Assembly: GCA_009392095.1 (NCBI GenBank)
Contig: VFHF01000227.1
Location: forward strand, 1-5,337
Length of the DNA: 5,337 nucleotides
Source of the DNA: SAR202 cluster bacterium
GTDB taxonomy: Bacteria > Chloroflexota > Dehalococcoidia > Lucifugimonadales > UBA3495
Direction: 5' to 3'
Shown: piece after piece, positions 5,246-5,337 of the stretch
How the letters are laid out: each line of letters begins with the position of its first letter
How positions within the stretch are numbered: position 1 is the first letter of the stretch
Position numbers and translations under genes: made by a program
The notes under the pieces: model-generated
The model's input: the letters and a program-made list of their open reading frames with translations, nothing else
Told to the model about the DNA's origin: nothing
Databases searched by the model: none

Positions 5246-5337
5246 TCAGGGAGTGACGGCGGCTAGAGCGATGCCTAATTTCTGCAGAGATCCGGCATCC
5301 ACAACGGTGGCTAAACTGGCCGATTTTTCGTCCCTGA
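5246..5337 (-). CDS. Possible C-terminus of a gene running off the right edge
   Basis: On the - strand one frame is open from the edge to a TGA at 5248-5246, giving 30 codons that end VVDAGSLQKLGIALAAVTP. The Ala/Val/Leu-rich composition looks protein-like, and the stop lies just before the intergenic palindrome, a reasonable place for a gene end. The piece is too short to identify, and the + strand is also open here from GTG 5253 to the edge without a convincing ribosome binding site. Treat as a candidate only. Confidence 0.3.
   Translation of the reverse strand, partial: RDEKSASLATVVDAGSLQKLGIALAAVTP

Noticed and set aside
5230..5249. CTGATT..AATCAG inverted repeat after the GC-rich palindrome.
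   Set aside because: A 6-base stem with an 8-base loop and no T-run is too weak to call a terminator.
5253..5337. + strand open frame from GTG 5253 (or ATG 5271) to the right edge.
   Set aside because: No Shine-Dalgarno at a workable distance and no recognisable sequence; the - strand reading looks slightly more protein-like, and neither is secure.

Overview
The window looks like a chromosomal segment of a free-living bacterium. Four genes sit on the + strand, with a lower-GC gene on the - strand between the third and fourth. GC is around 60% or higher in sampled lines of purH, the glycosyltransferase, the SDR and the luciferase-like gene, and drops to the mid-40s in sampled lines of the - strand gene. 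Two of the five starts appear to be TTG. PurH carries Chloroflexota/actinobacteria-like motifs (SCGLAS, GAGQPNR). Together with an adjacent BadH-like SDR, a luciferase-like F420-type oxidoreductase and a GC-rich dispersed palindrome, this suggests a Chloroflexota (Dehalococcoidia/SAR202-like) genome. That assignment is inference from gene flavour, not demonstrated.

Layout. Positions 2-1315 hold the 3' four fifths of purH (last two steps of IMP synthesis), cut by the left edge. After 33 bases comes a family 2 glycosyltransferase of the dolichyl/polyprenyl-phosphate sugar synthase type (1349-2095, TTG start). After 52 bases comes a classical short-chain dehydrogenase (2148-2942) with a clear ribosome binding site. 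These three may be co-transcribed. A perfect 18-bp hairpin (3017-3056) separates the SDR from a convergent gene on the - strand (3084-3983). That gene encodes a protein of unknown function built from two diverged copies of a domain with the signature FDCFD..PHYHYGP, ending in a short charged heptad-like tail. A 230-base divergent intergenic region (3984-4213) carries back-to-back promoter candidates. It is followed by a luciferase-like, probably F420-dependent oxidoreductase (4214-5152), whose best start is a TTG with a good Shine-Dalgarno and not the GTG 72 bases upstream. The right end has a GC-rich REP-like palindrome and possibly the C-terminus of a further - strand gene running off the edge.

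The housekeeping gene purH and the neighbouring genes do not form one obvious pathway. The SDR and the luciferase-like enzyme are typical of catabolic or accessory redox repertoires and could act on related substrates, but nothing here proves it. The item most worth attention is the duplicated HYHYGP-domain protein: lower GC, own promoter and terminator, no recognisable function. This is what an acquired or independently regulated cassette would look like. No tRNA, rRNA, CRISPR array, transposase or attachment site was seen.
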